Of a stretch of 64,000 nucleotides of DNA, positions 17,554-26,651 are shown in pieces; position 1 is the stretch's first letter, and every line of letters begins with the position of its first letter. The DNA lies in the NCBI GenBank assembly GCA_965247255.1, contig CBDFGS010000012.1, positions 434,001-498,000 of the forward strand, in the 5' to 3' direction. The notes below the pieces were generated by a model. That model had not been told where the DNA came from and made no database searches. It was given only the letters and a program-made list of their open reading frames with translations. Position numbers and translations under genes: made by a program. The DNA is from CBDFGS01 sp965247255. GTDB lineage: Bacteria; Chloroflexota; Dehalococcoidia; Lucifugimonadales; CAUZJF01.

Positions 17554-18879
17554 ATGCTGCCACGCAACCACCCCGACCGAATCCAAATCACCTTCGACGA
17601 CCGCCGCTTGGTGGCCAATGCCGGGCTGCTCCTTCCGGCCACCCTGGCGCGGCACCTCGGCCTGCCCGAACTCGTCCGGCAGCGCCTCGACCTGGGCGAT
17701 GCCCCGGGGCGGGCGAACACGAGCGACAAGATGATGACGCTGGTGGCGTCTGCGCTGGCTGGGGGCGACTGCATTGACGACGCCGATGTGTTGCGCACCG
17801 GGGGGACGGCCAGCACCCTGGGCGGCACGGTGAAGGCGCCATCCACCCTGGGCACCTTCCTGCGCAGCTTCCGGTGGGGCCACGTCCGTCAACTCGACCG
17901 GGTGAGCCGCGAGTTGCTGGCCCGGGCTTGGCAGGCCGGGGCGGGACCCGGCGACGGGCCCCTGACCATTGACCTGGACTCCACCATCTGCGAGACCTAC
18001 GGACTGGCCAAGGAGGGCGCACGCCACCACGGCTATACCGGCAAGCGGGGCTATCACCCGCTGTTGGCCGTCGCCGCCGGCACAGGCGACGTGCTGATGG
18101 CCCGGCTGCGCGAGGGCCGGGCCAACACCGCTCGCGGCGCCGCCCACTTCCTGCGTGAAACGGTGAGCCGGGTTCGCTACGGCGGGGCCAGCGGGCAGCT
18201 CACCATGCGTGCCGACAGCGGCTTCTATACCCACGCCGTGGTCGCCGTCTGCCGCCGGATCAATGTCCGCTACTCCATCACCATCCGCCAGCACAAAAGC
18301 CTGCACAATCTCATCGAGGCGATACCCGAAGATGCCTGGACGCCGATTCCTTACTGGATGGACGGTGCCGCCGATGTGGCCGAGATCACCTGCACCCCCT
18401 TCCAGGCCGAGGCAGACGCCGCGCCGGTACGGCTCATCGTCCGGCGGGTGAAGCCGACGCCCGGTTCCCAACTGGCCCTCTTCGCCAAATACAGTTATCA
18501 CGGCTTCATCACCGACCGGGACGGGGAGTTGCTCGAACTGGAGGCTGACCATCGCCGCCACGCCGAGATCGAGAATGCCATACGCGACCTCAAGTACGGC
18601 GTCGGGCTGAACCATCTCCCCTCGGGCCGCTTCGCCGCCAACGGCGCCTGGCTGGCCGTCCAGACGATGGCCCACAACCTGGCCCGCTGGACGGCGCGGA
18701 TCGGTCTGGGAGAGCGGATAGCCACCACCAAGACCCTCCGGCGGCGGTTCTTCTCCCTAGCCGGACGGCTCACCCGCTCGGCACGCCGGTTGACCCTGCA
18801 TCTTCCGGATCGCTGGCCTTGGGCTGAGAAGTTCAGCCGCGCCTTGGCCCGGCTGCGAGCCATTCCACTCCCGGCCTGA
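17554..18879 (+). CDS. IS1380-family DDE transposase, copy 1
   Basis: A 441-residue transposase. Seen: an N-terminal DNA-binding region, the first catalytic aspartate in LTIDLDSTICETYG (about 136-149), the second in MRADSGFY (about 220) and the catalytic glutamate region in DHRRHAEIENAIRDLKYG, an RNase-H-fold DDE arrangement with the helix carrying E followed by K/R. The AGGAG ribosome site lies 10 bases upstream of the ATG. The full-length frame has no break, so it could be active. Copy 2 has the same length and most residues, but with many scattered substitutions. Confidence 0.93.
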   Translation: MLPRNHPDRIQITFDDRRLVANAGLLLPATLARHLGLPELVRQRLDLGDAPGRANTSDKMMTLVASALAGGDCIDDADVLRTGGTASTLGGTVKAPSTLGTFLRSFRWGHVRQLDRVSRELLARAWQAGAGPGDGPLTIDLDSTICETYGLAKEGARHHGYTGKRGYHPLLAVAAGTGDVLMARLREGRANTARGAAHFLRETVSRVRYGGASGQLTMRADSGFYTHAVVAVCRRINVRYSITIRQHKSLHNLIEAIPEDAWTPIPYWMDGAADVAEITCTPFQAEADAAPVRLIVRRVKPTPGSQLALFAKYSYHGFITDRDGELLELEADHRRHAEIENAIRDLKYGVGLNHLPSGRFAANGAWLAVQTMAHNLARWTARIGLGERIATTKTLRRRFFSLAGRLTRSARRLTLHLPDRWPWAEKFSRALARLRAIPLPA

Positions 18880-19148
18880 CGGCACCGTCGGCGACCCACC
18901 CACCGGACAACCGAAGATCCCCGCAGACTCGCGCCAGCCCGGTCCGAGAGAGTTCCCTGCTGCGTATTCTCTCGCCATCCCCCGCATCGCAGCTCCCGCA
19001 GACGGCCATAGGGGCCCCTGTGCGGCGATGAAGACCGTCCGCCGACCTCCCTACCCCAAATGGAACCCAGGCTATTTCCCCTGTAGCTCCCTCACCCCCC
19101 CTTCCGCTTTCCTCACGCCGTCCATCGGTGTCCTTCGGTGGATTCGGG

Positions 19149-19512
19149 CTAACACGGAGTCGTACGCGTCTCTGTTGAAGCGATCGTTGAACTCTTGGGT
19201 CGTCACGCCGGTTTCGTAGCGTCGAACTCGACTGAGCCTCCACGAACCGTTGGCGATTTCTGAGACGAGCATCTCCTCAACGGGCCCAACGGGCTGGTAG
19301 TGACCTATGTGAGCGGCGAGGAAGCTGTCATATTCCTCCTGGCTCTCGACTCCATCGATGACGATGTCTTTCGAGAGGATGCCGTGCTTAAGGGCGTTCT
19401 TGCTGATGGTCCGTTTCCCGTCAGCTGTTTTGGGTCCTGTCGACTTAAGAGCGTTACGCCGGTTTGCTACGATCTTTCTCTCAGACGTTTGCTTGGTCAC
19501 TTCGCACTCCAC
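19149..19512 (-). pseudogene. N-terminal part of the IS-split gene (NRRNALKSTGPKT family)
   Basis: The upstream 121 codons of the gene split by IS copy 1. The N terminus contains VANRRNALKSTGPKTADGK and ISKNALKHGILSK, a widespread N-terminal signature of bacterial hypothetical proteins, then LVSEIANGSWRLSRVRRYE. The current frame runs on into the IS and stops at 19072. The break falls in codon 121 (Leu), and after removal of the IS and one CTAAC the next residues are EEGRRTDPKN from 17428. The function of the family is not known to me. Confidence 0.78.
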
Positions 19513-19693
19513 GTTGGGTCTAGACTTCTAGTCCAACCTACTAGAGTGGAGATGTGACGTCAAGGGTTATACGTCGGAAAATGGGACCATTAGGCACGAA
19601 GTCAGACCATCATGTCGACGCATCCTAGCTTGAATACGTGTACAATGCGTCATAATGGACAAGAAATCGTTTCAACGGTAGGTCCCCGTCAAG

Positions 19694-19846
19694 TTAGGGG
19701 TATTCTTCGCAGGAGAAACTGCGCTCACCAGCAGGATAGAATCGTCGCGATCTGGTTGGATGCCTGTCGTCAGGGACGAAAATGAAGAGGTCGCCTGGCT
19801 GGCATTCAAAGTAATCGCAGAGACGGTCTACGGTTGATAAGGCCAT
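19694..19846 (-). pseudogene. Truncated XRE/Cro-type regulator (HTH_26-like C-terminal fragment)
   Basis: A 50-codon frame with MALSTVDRLCDYFECQPGDL followed by FIFVPDD. This is the C-terminal half of the short Cro/C1-type helix-turn-helix family whose proteins end with LxTLDxLCxxLxCQPGDLLxYVPD. The same frame upstream reads RRISQPCIKWII, which resembles a damaged recognition helix (GISQPxISKW), before a stop at about 19898. The normal first helix-turn-helix part (about 30 residues) is missing, so it is probably a decayed gene. It is too short to be found by length-based gene calling. Confidence 0.5.
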
Positions 19847-20195
19847 GATTATCCACTTGATGCACGGTTGTGATATGCGCCTGGATGCGGAAGAAAACAG
19901 AAGAACTTGCTATCGGTGTGCTGGGGGGGTCTTTCCTGGCGCTTGTCGCCGGGGGAGGCAGCGTAGCGGTGGCTTTGCTGCAATCGTGGGCTGCTCCAAC
20001 ACAGATTGGGCCGTGCGTCAAGTATATACTCCTGGTTTCATTGAATAGGATTGAACTTGGACGTAGTGTGCATTCTTAGTGAGAGGACGTTCATCGCTCA
20101 GGGTGCGCGAGCAGAAATGCTCCAACCAATGCAGTCCAGACCGGGACCACCGACCGGCCATTTTGGATCACCCCGCCGTGCTCGCACCCGGTACG
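19847..20195 (+). other. Intergenic stretch with a possible small membrane protein (19885-20079)
   Basis: The only candidate is a 64-codon plus-strand frame from ATG 19885 to 20079, MRKKTEELAIGVLGG..., with one hydrophobic segment of about 22 residues rich in Gly, Val and Ala. It has no clear ribosome site and overlaps the antisense region upstream of the XRE remnant. I see no other structure between 20080 and 20195. Confidence 0.2.
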
Positions 20196-21998
20196 CTACC
20201 ACCCTATGGCGTAACATGCGCTGCGCGGGTCAGCGCCTGTGCTCAACACTCCTGTTTCAGGGTCTCTTCGGCTCACGGTGGCACCCATTCCGCAAACTGC
20301 GTTCCTCACGACCTCGTGCCCAAGCGCCTCCAGCGTGTCGATCGTTTCGGCCGGGAATCCGTCCTCTAGCGCAAGCTGACCGGGATGGTAGACGTGGGGA
20401 TAGAAGGAGTTGGTCACGCTGTTGGACGCGAACCTGGGGGCCTCGACCGCCTCCTGCGGGTTCATCCCAAATACGAGCGTGTTCAACATCAGCTGCAGGT
20501 TCGCCTGCGCCTGGTGGTCGCCTCCGGGGCATCCCATAGTCATCGTCGGGACCCCGCCTTCGAGCACCAGGTAGTTGACCAGGGTCGTCCGGGGGCGTTT
20601 GCCCGCCTCGATCACGTTGGGGTGGCCCTCCTCGAAATTGAACATCTCGATCCGCGTGCTCAGGGCGCAGCCCAGCTCAGGAAAGAAGACAGACTTCGAG
20701 AACGCGCCTCCGCTGGGAGTCGCCGCGACCATGTTTCCATCGCGGTCCAGGACCGAGATGTGGGTCGTCCCTTGCTCCGAGCCGCTATCCCCACCTGAGC
20801 TCGCAACCGTGGCGCCGGCCGGTGCCGGGGCGCCGTCCGCAGCAGAGTACCGCCACGGGTCCCCTGGTGGCGGGAGCTGAGGGCTTGCGTGATCCCGGTC
20901 GATAAGACGTGCCCGCTCAGCCGCATACTCCTTCGAGATCAGGCCGTCGAGCGGCACGGAGGCGAAGGCGGGGTCTCCATAGTAGGCCTGCCGGTCCGCC
21001 ATAGCCATTTTGAGCGATTCGACAACGGTATGGATGTACGCCGCGGAGTTGTGGGCCATGGACTTGAGCTCGAAGCGCTCAAGTATGTTCAGCGCCTGCA
21101 GTAGCACCGGGGCCTGGCTCCAGCTGGTCTGGCCGCATATCCGGTAGCCTTGAAAGCTCGTCATCGCGGGCTCCTCGAAAGTGGCATGATACTCAGCCAG
21201 GTCGTCGAGCTCGAGAATCCCGCCAACGCTCTTGGAGCAATTGACGATGGCTTCGGCAATCTCGCCGCGATAGAAGCTGTCTCGCGCGGCCCGGAGGCCC
21301 TTAAGTCGGTGTCCTGAGGCGGAGTTTTCGGCGGACACCAGCCTCTTCAGGGTGTTGGCGAGCCCCGTCTGGACGAGGGGCGACCCCGGCCGCGGCAGCG
21401 AGCCGCCGTCGTAGAACACGTCCGCCCCCCCGGGCGGGTACAGGTTGAACTGCCGGCGCGTATCATCGGAGTCCAGGGAGTCGATCATGTACTCCCAGTT
21501 GGGGATTCCGCGCTCGGCATAGTGGATCGCGGGCGCCAGTGTCTCGCCCAGCGTCTTGGTGCCATAGTGCTCGAGCAGGGCTATGTACGCATCGACTATG
21601 CCCGGTACAGTGAAAGACAGGTGGGCCTGCGGACCCGGCCCCGTAGGGATTGAGTCGAGACCTTGCGACTTGTAGAAGTCTACGGTCGCCCGGCGGGGAG
21701 CGGTACCCTGGCCGCTCAGAGATAGTACGTCCCCGCTGGACTGGTGGTGAAGCATGAAGGCGCCTTCCGCCGTCAGAGAGTACGAGGCGGTGGGCTCCAC
21801 CACGGCCGCAGCGAACCCCGCCGCCACGATTGCATCGAAGGCGTTGCCGCCGCTCAGGAGCATCCTCATCCCGGCCATCGAAGTCAGATAGTGGCCGCTG
21901 GAGACGACTCCTTGTGTGGCGTAAACGACAGGCCTGGTCGTATGTGGCCTGCCGGAGGCCCCTTGCTCCGGCACGAAGGTCGGACCCGTTTTCGCCAT
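20196..21998 (-). CDS. ggt: Gamma-glutamyltransferase family protein
   Basis: A 600-residue Ntn-hydrolase that transfers or hydrolyses gamma-glutamyl groups after self-cleavage into two subunits. Seen: the N-terminal VVSSGHYLTSMAGMRMLLSG GNAFDA region, the autoprocessing site with the nucleophile Thr at the start of TTHISVLDRDGN (about residue 411), GGAFSKSVFFPELG and MGCPGGDHQAQANLQ near the C terminus. A TTG at 22016 also opens the frame, but GGGAGG sits 8 bases before ATG 21998, which is chosen. No signal peptide is obvious, so it may be cytoplasmic, like the many GGT-like acylases and hydrolases. The exact substrate is not certain. Confidence 0.9.
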   Translation of the reverse strand: MAKTGPTFVPEQGASGRPHTTRPVVYATQGVVSSGHYLTSMAGMRMLLSGGNAFDAIVAAGFAAAVVEPTASYSLTAEGAFMLHHQSSGDVLSLSGQGTAPRRATVDFYKSQGLDSIPTGPGPQAHLSFTVPGIVDAYIALLEHYGTKTLGETLAPAIHYAERGIPNWEYMIDSLDSDDTRRQFNLYPPGGADVFYDGGSLPRPGSPLVQTGLANTLKRLVSAENSASGHRLKGLRAARDSFYRGEIAEAIVNCSKSVGGILELDDLAEYHATFEEPAMTSFQGYRICGQTSWSQAPVLLQALNILERFELKSMAHNSAAYIHTVVESLKMAMADRQAYYGDPAFASVPLDGLISKEYAAERARLIDRDHASPQLPPPGDPWRYSAADGAPAPAGATVASSGGDSGSEQGTTHISVLDRDGNMVAATPSGGAFSKSVFFPELGCALSTRIEMFNFEEGHPNVIEAGKRPRTTLVNYLVLEGGVPTMTMGCPGGDHQAQANLQLMLNTLVFGMNPQEAVEAPRFASNSVTNSFYPHVYHPGQLALEDGFPAETIDTLEALGHEVVRNAVCGMGATVSRRDPETGVLSTGADPRSACYAIGW

Positions 21999-22293
21999 CG
22001 ATGAAGCCTCCCTCAAGGCAGACCCGTCTTCGTGAGAAGGCTGCCGCTAGTCCATAGCACGCCTGCGCCAAAGCGGGGCCATTGTACACAAACGGGCACC
22101 TTCGGACTTCGATGTATCTGGCGGATATCGAAGCGCCAAGAATGAAGACAGAGCGCGGCAACCAGCGCCCCTACGGTTGTTGGGCTCTGGCCTGACGTAG
22201 TACGTCGGCCAGGTGTAGCGGACACAGGAGGCGCGAACGCGGTCCTACTGTGCGGTCTGAGGCCGGCCCCACCCAGGAGGGCCTCGCTGCGGG

Positions 22294-24582
22294 TCAGGGT
22301 GCGTGAGCGGCGAGAAGTTCACGCAGAATCAGGGCCGCCGCTGTCTTGTCCAGTGGCTCGTTGTTGTTGCCGCACTTGGGCGAGTGTATGCATCCCGGGC
22401 AGCCAGACTCGCAAGGACACTCCGACACGACTTCGAGCGTCGCTTGCCAGAGGTCCTCGATCACCTCATATCCATGCTCGGCGATGCCGACTCCCCCGGC
22501 GTGGCCGTCGTGTATCAGGACCTGCGGCCTCCCGGTGTCCGGGTGCAGTGGAGTGGAGATACCGCCGATGTCGTTACGGTCACACAGGGCGAACAGGGGG
22601 AGCACGCCGATGGCGGCATGCTCCGCGGCGTGGAGGCCACCCGCCAGGGCCAGCTTCTTTGCCCGGAGGCGCGCCAGTGTGCTCGGTGGGATGTCGAACC
22701 AGAGCGCCACCGTCTCGAAGGTCTGTGGCGGCAGGCTAAGGTACTCTTCCCCGATCACCTCGTGGGAACCGTGCGCCTTGCGAGCGAAGCCCACGACCGT
22801 TGTCGTAACCGCTACCTCGCCAAGGTACGCTTTGGTTGCCCCCGCGGCCTTCTCGTCGTAGATGTTGAGGAGTCTGCTGTCCGTTAGATGTCTGACCTCC
22901 GTATAGTACGGCAGGTCACTCTTTACCGCGTACGCAGTCAGGCCCTCGATATCCAGGTCGGCGATGAGGAACGACTCGCCCTGATGCAGATAGATCCCCC
23001 CCGGATGGAGCTCAGTGTAAGCGGTGGCCTCGCCGACCGTCTCCAGGATAGCGCCACTGTCCTTTTCAACCAGGGTGTAGAAGCTGCTCGATGCAGACCT
23101 GATGCTGACGTCCTTGGCGGGATATTCGACGTCCGGGTGTAGGTGCCATCGCCCGTTAACGCGTTGGAGGAGTCCCTCGTCGACCATCTCGTCTGCGAGC
23201 CCGGCGACGTCTCCGTCGAACAGCCCGGCATCCGCTGCGGTGATCGGCGCCTCGTAGGCGGCGCAAAGGATCTGCGGCTTGAGGATGTGGTGGTTCGTCG
23301 TTGAGATACGGGCGTTCTCATGAAGCTTGCCGAAGAAGGTCTGGGGGTGGCGCATGAGGTACTGGTCGAGGGGATTGTCCCTCGCGATCATGACGGTCAA
23401 GGCTCGCTCCCCGCGTCGTCCGCTTCGGCCCGCCTGCTGCCAGGTGCGCGCGATCGTGCCCGGGTATCCGCTGAGAAGGGTCGCGTCCAGGTCGCCGATG
23501 TCCACGCCCATCTCCATCGCGCTGGTGGTCGTGAGTCCCAGAAGCCGGCCTTCGAACATGTCCTTCTCGATGCGCCGCCTGTCCTCCGGCAGGTAGCCGG
23601 CCCGGTAAGGCGCCAGCCGCTTCGCCGTGTCCGGACTGGTGTCCGCTAGCTGGTCCCGTGTCCAGATATACAGCAGCTCCGCCATCCGGCGGCTGGGCAC
23701 AAAAGCCAGCGTACGGATGTGTCGGCGCAGCAGCTCAGAGAGCAGCATCGCCGCCTCGCCGTTCGTGCTGCGCCGGCGGCCCTCGGCCACGTCTATCATC
23801 GGAGGATTCCAGAAGACGAAGTCCTTGCCGGCGTAGGGTGCGCCGCTATCCTCCACTACCCGAAACGGCAGGCCGACGAGGCGCTCGGCGTGTTCGGCCG
23901 GATTCGCGAGCGTGGCCGAGCAGAGTATGAAACGCGGATCGGAGCCGAAACGACTGCACAGCCGCCGGAGACGACGGAGCACCGCGGCGACGTGAGAGCC
24001 GAACACGCCCCTGTAGGAGTGCGCCTCGTCGATGACGACGTAGCGTAGGCCCCGGAGGAACCCGTGCCACGACCGGTGGTTCGGGAGAATTCCGGCGTGG
24101 AGCATGTCCGGATTGGTGAGCACCACTTTGGCGTTTCGCCTAACCTGCGCCCGCTCGTCCGGCTCGGTGTCGCCGTCGAAGATATCGCAGCGGACTCTGT
24201 TTCCTTCCGGTGCAAGCTCAGAGAATCCCCTAGCCTGGTCCTGAGTTAGGGCTTTCGTCGGGAAAATGTAGAGGGCTCGCGCGGAGCGGTCGTGGGTAAG
24301 AGCGTCCAAGACCGGCACATTGTAGCAAAGGCTTTTGCCGCTGGCCGCAGGAGTCGCGACAATCACGTTCTCCCCCCGCCTGACCGCGTCGATGGCTTGG
24401 GCCTGGTGAGTGTAGAACGAGTCGATACCCACGGACCTGAGGGCACGCTCGAGGTCCGGGCTAATGGGCTCAGCGAGGTCGGCTCGGCTCGGCGCCCGAG
24501 AGGCGACGTCCTCCCGGTGCGCGATCTGATCGCGGTACCAGGGCAGACCTCTTATATCGTCGAGGAAGGCGGAGACGTCCAT
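22294..24582 (-). CDS. DEAD/DEAH-box helicase with DUF1998/zinc-binding C terminus (MrfA/YprA-like)
   Basis: A 762-residue superfamily 2 helicase. Seen: a Q-motif-like YTHQAQAID, Walker A ATPAASGKS (about 79-87), DEAH in VVIDEAHSYRG (about 183), motif III CSATLANP, motif V/VI TTSAMEMGVDIGDLD and QQAGRSGRRGER, a winged-helix region, and a C-terminal domain with a four-cysteine cluster in CPCESGCPGCIHSPKCG (about 728-744). This is the MrfA architecture; MrfA in Bacillus repairs mitomycin-type DNA lesions with an exonuclease partner. No exonuclease gene is adjacent. The overall length is normal for the family. Confidence 0.88.
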   Translation of the reverse strand: MDVSAFLDDIRGLPWYRDQIAHREDVASRAPSRADLAEPISPDLERALRSVGIDSFYTHQAQAIDAVRRGENVIVATPAASGKSLCYNVPVLDALTHDRSARALYIFPTKALTQDQARGFSELAPEGNRVRCDIFDGDTEPDERAQVRRNAKVVLTNPDMLHAGILPNHRSWHGFLRGLRYVVIDEAHSYRGVFGSHVAAVLRRLRRLCSRFGSDPRFILCSATLANPAEHAERLVGLPFRVVEDSGAPYAGKDFVFWNPPMIDVAEGRRRSTNGEAAMLLSELLRRHIRTLAFVPSRRMAELLYIWTRDQLADTSPDTAKRLAPYRAGYLPEDRRRIEKDMFEGRLLGLTTTSAMEMGVDIGDLDATLLSGYPGTIARTWQQAGRSGRRGERALTVMIARDNPLDQYLMRHPQTFFGKLHENARISTTNHHILKPQILCAAYEAPITAADAGLFDGDVAGLADEMVDEGLLQRVNGRWHLHPDVEYPAKDVSIRSASSSFYTLVEKDSGAILETVGEATAYTELHPGGIYLHQGESFLIADLDIEGLTAYAVKSDLPYYTEVRHLTDSRLLNIYDEKAAGATKAYLGEVAVTTTVVGFARKAHGSHEVIGEEYLSLPPQTFETVALWFDIPPSTLARLRAKKLALAGGLHAAEHAAIGVLPLFALCDRNDIGGISTPLHPDTGRPQVLIHDGHAGGVGIAEHGYEVIEDLWQATLEVVSECPCESGCPGCIHSPKCGNNNEPLDKTAAALILRELLAAHAP

Positions 24583-24716
24583 GTGAAGCCTGGTGATTGG
24601 GTCTGGTGTTCTAGGTCAGACACCGTGCGACACTAACGCAAGGAACGAGCTCTTGCTCCTGAGGAGCGCGCGCGCAGGAACGCCGGCTAATCAGACTCGC
24701 GTCCCACGGTCCGGGC

Positions 24717-25022
24717 TCAGAAACCGGTGATGGTCTCTCGCTCCTCGTCTACAAGCTCCAGGTCCATTCGCGTGTTAGCGATGAACGAGACGACCTCGGA
24801 CAGCACCTCGTCGGCATGCCGTGCCGCGTTGGTAGAGCAGGTGACACCGAGTGTGGCCATCTGCCAGGACTCGTTGTGGTCGACCTCGGCGATGGACACG
24901 TTAAACTTGTTCCGCACGCGGGAGCACACCGAGCCGATGACTCGGCGCTTGCCCTTTAGGTCGTGGTTTTCCGGGAGCCGGAACGTAAGTTTGCAGACGC
25001 CAACAATCACGACCGCCTCCAC
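24717..25022 (-). CDS. DUF503 (YlxP-like) protein
   Basis: A 101-residue small alpha/beta protein matching the DUF503 family: an opening beta strand VIVGVCKLTFRLP, the highly conserved basic motif LKGKRRVIGSVCSRVRNKFNVSIAEVD, and a C-terminal MDLELVDEERETI. In many bacteria it is encoded with nusA, infB and rbfA and has been linked to ribosome maturation, but here it sits alone between a helicase and NAD-salvage genes on the same strand. It lies 30 bases after the nicotinate phosphoribosyltransferase gene and is probably co-transcribed with it. Confidence 0.85.
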   Translation of the reverse strand: MEAVVIVGVCKLTFRLPENHDLKGKRRVIGSVCSRVRNKFNVSIAEVDHNESWQMATLGVTCSTNAARHADEVLSEVVSFIANTRMDLELVDEERETITGF

Positions 25023-25051
25023 CTCCCGCCGGCGAGCGAATACGGCCCAGC

Positions 25052-26050
25052 TTACATCACGCGGTCCAGGCGCGGGTTGGGCGTTACGCCTGGGATGCGA
25101 CCGCGCTTTGCGAGCGGCCTCCCCTCCACCTCATGAATGTCGGCCGTGTACGGGTTAGGCGGCGCACTCGATATGTGAGTGCCGACTCCGAATGCGTTGA
25201 CAGGTGCGCCGGTAGCCACAAACTCCCTGATGCGGTCGGGTGTGAAGCCGCCGCTGACCATTATCTCGACGTGAGTGAACCCCGCCAGGTCCAAGCGGGC
25301 TCTGACTTCCTTGGTCAGGTCCGGCGTTACGCCACCACGCTCTTGGGGTGAGTCGAGCCGGACCCCCCTTAGTTTGTCTCTCAAGGCCCGCGCGACGTTC
25401 AACGCCTCCTCTGCCTCGTCGTTGAAGGTGTCCACCAGGGCCACTCGGGGCACCTCCTGTGGCATGTGGCGATCGAACGCCTCCATCGCCTTGACTGTGT
25501 CGGACATGAGCAGCACGAGCGCGTGTGGCATATTCCCAACGGGTGTCACTCCAGCTAGCCTGGCCCCTTGTATGGTGGAGCAGGATACGCACCCACCCAC
25601 CACCGATGAGTAGTCGATGTTGGCCGCGACATTGGCGTGGACGTGCCGGGCGCCCATGGCGAAGACCGGCGTGCCATCTCCGGCGTCCACGACCTCGCGC
25701 GCCGCCGTAGCCCATCCGGTGCACGACGCCAGGATGCCGCAGATCGAGGTCTCATAGAGCCCCAGCGAACCGTACGGCGCCTTGACCCGCAGCGCGACCT
25801 CCTTGGCTTCGGCCGTCTCGCCTTCGTCCAAAGCCCACACTTCGGTGCCGGTCTCGGGCAATACCCTGGCCAGTAGCGCCCGCACTTCGGTAATTCCGCA
25901 GACGACGCCACTACGACTGGGCGAAAACTCCATAGTAACCACGGGATTGACGTTCTCGTTGCGCAGGATGGTTAGAGTGCGCTGGAGATAGACGTCAGCA
26001 GTGTCGCCGACGAGCGTCGGGCGTCGAATTTCAAACTCGGCATTCACCAT
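25052..26050 (-). CDS. pncB: Nicotinate phosphoribosyltransferase
   Basis: A 332-residue type II phosphoribosyltransferase that makes nicotinate mononucleotide from nicotinate and PRPP in the Preiss-Handler pathway. Seen: EFSPSRSGVVCGITEV near the N terminus, YETSICGILA (about 98), the FAMGARHVHANVA segment with the catalytic His (about 135), VDTFNDEAEEALN (about 212) and EIMVSGGFTPDRIREF with the phosphate-binding glycines. It is of the short form lacking the long C-terminal extension. GTG at 26059 also opens the frame, but AGGTGG lies 5 bases before ATG 26050. The nicotinamidase-like gene immediately upstream supplies the substrate. Confidence 0.85.
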   Translation of the reverse strand: MVNAEFEIRRPTLVGDTADVYLQRTLTILRNENVNPVVTMEFSPSRSGVVCGITEVRALLARVLPETGTEVWALDEGETAEAKEVALRVKAPYGSLGLYETSICGILASCTGWATAAREVVDAGDGTPVFAMGARHVHANVAANIDYSSVVGGCVSCSTIQGARLAGVTPVGNMPHALVLLMSDTVKAMEAFDRHMPQEVPRVALVDTFNDEAEEALNVARALRDKLRGVRLDSPQERGGVTPDLTKEVRARLDLAGFTHVEIMVSGGFTPDRIREFVATGAPVNAFGVGTHISSAPPNPYTADIHEVEGRPLAKRGRIPGVTPNPRLDRVM

Positions 26051-26111
26051 TTGTGCCACCTAATGTGCGAGAAAGGTCCGAAGAGGCCTATGCGGGAAAA
26101 CGCTGAGGGGA

Positions 26112-26651
26112 CTAGTTTGAATACGAGGGGGAGGGTTCCACCAGTTTTGCCCCAAGAATCTTGTCCATATGCTGGAGCGCGTATTTGTGTGCCTCGGGAT
26201 CGAACGTGGCCACGCAGTCCGTGGGGACCTCCACGGCGTAATCGCGATTGCGAGCGTCAGCTGCCGTGTGCATAACGCAGATATCGGTGCACACGCCGCA
26301 GATGATCAACTTCCCCGGCCCCAGATGGGACAGTCGCTGCTCGAGGTCGGTGCCGTAGAAGGCGCTGTACCGTCGTTTTGGAATCACCTCGCCCTGATAC
26401 ATCGACAATTCAGGAATTATCTGGGCCTCTTCAGTCCCTCTAACGCAGTGCTCGGGGAACATTTGGAACTCCAGGTCGTCGGGGTCGTGGTTGTCACATA
26501 TGAAGAAGAGCTGCGACCCCGCAGCCTGCTCACGCTCGATCAGGCGTTTGACACTCGGGATAATTGAACGGGCGTCGTCACCGGTGTACAGGTTATGGCC
26601 TTCCTCCAGGAAGCCCACCAGCATATCTACTACGAGCAGTGCATTCGACAT
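26112..26651 (-). CDS. Isochorismatase-fold cysteine hydrolase, probable nicotinamidase
   Basis: A protein of about 179 residues. Seen: the catalytic Asp in ALLVVDML (about 9), a metal site FICDNHDPDDLEF (Asp and His), the catalytic Lys in PKRRYSAF (about 93) and the nucleophilic Cys in IICGVCTDICVMHTA (about 123). This D-K-C triad and the DxH motif fit nicotinamidase (PncA), which deamidates nicotinamide to nicotinate. The next gene downstream is nicotinate phosphoribosyltransferase, so the pair forms an NAD-salvage unit. Starts at 26666 (TTG) and 26660 (ATG) are also in frame; 26651 gives the usual short N terminus. None has a strong ribosome site. Confidence 0.8.
   Translation of the reverse strand: MSNALLVVDMLVGFLEEGHNLYTGDDARSIIPSVKRLIEREQAAGSQLFFICDNHDPDDLEFQMFPEHCVRGTEEAQIIPELSMYQGEVIPKRRYSAFYGTDLEQRLSHLGPGKLIICGVCTDICVMHTAADARNRDYAVEVPTDCVATFDPEAHKYALQHMDKILGAKLVEPSPSYSN

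Larger units (their letters stand above)
17433..19148 (+). mobile_element. IS1380-like insertion sequence, copy 1 (1716 bp)
   Basis: Perfect 18-bp terminal inverted repeats: CCCGAATCCACCGAAGGA at 17433-17450 and its complement at 19131-19148. The element is flanked by the 5-bp direct repeat CTAAC (17428-17432 and 19149-19153). It carries one transposase gene on the plus strand. Length, inverted ends starting CCC and 4-5 bp target duplications fit the IS1380 group. About 270 bases of non-coding sequence lie between the transposase stop and the right end. Confidence 0.9.

Noticed and set aside
17461..18675. Long minus-strand open frame (404 codons) across the IS
   Set aside because: It is antisense to a clear transposase with catalytic motifs, and the frame is a by-product of high GC. 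The same applies to the plus-strand frame at 33855-35024 over copy 2.
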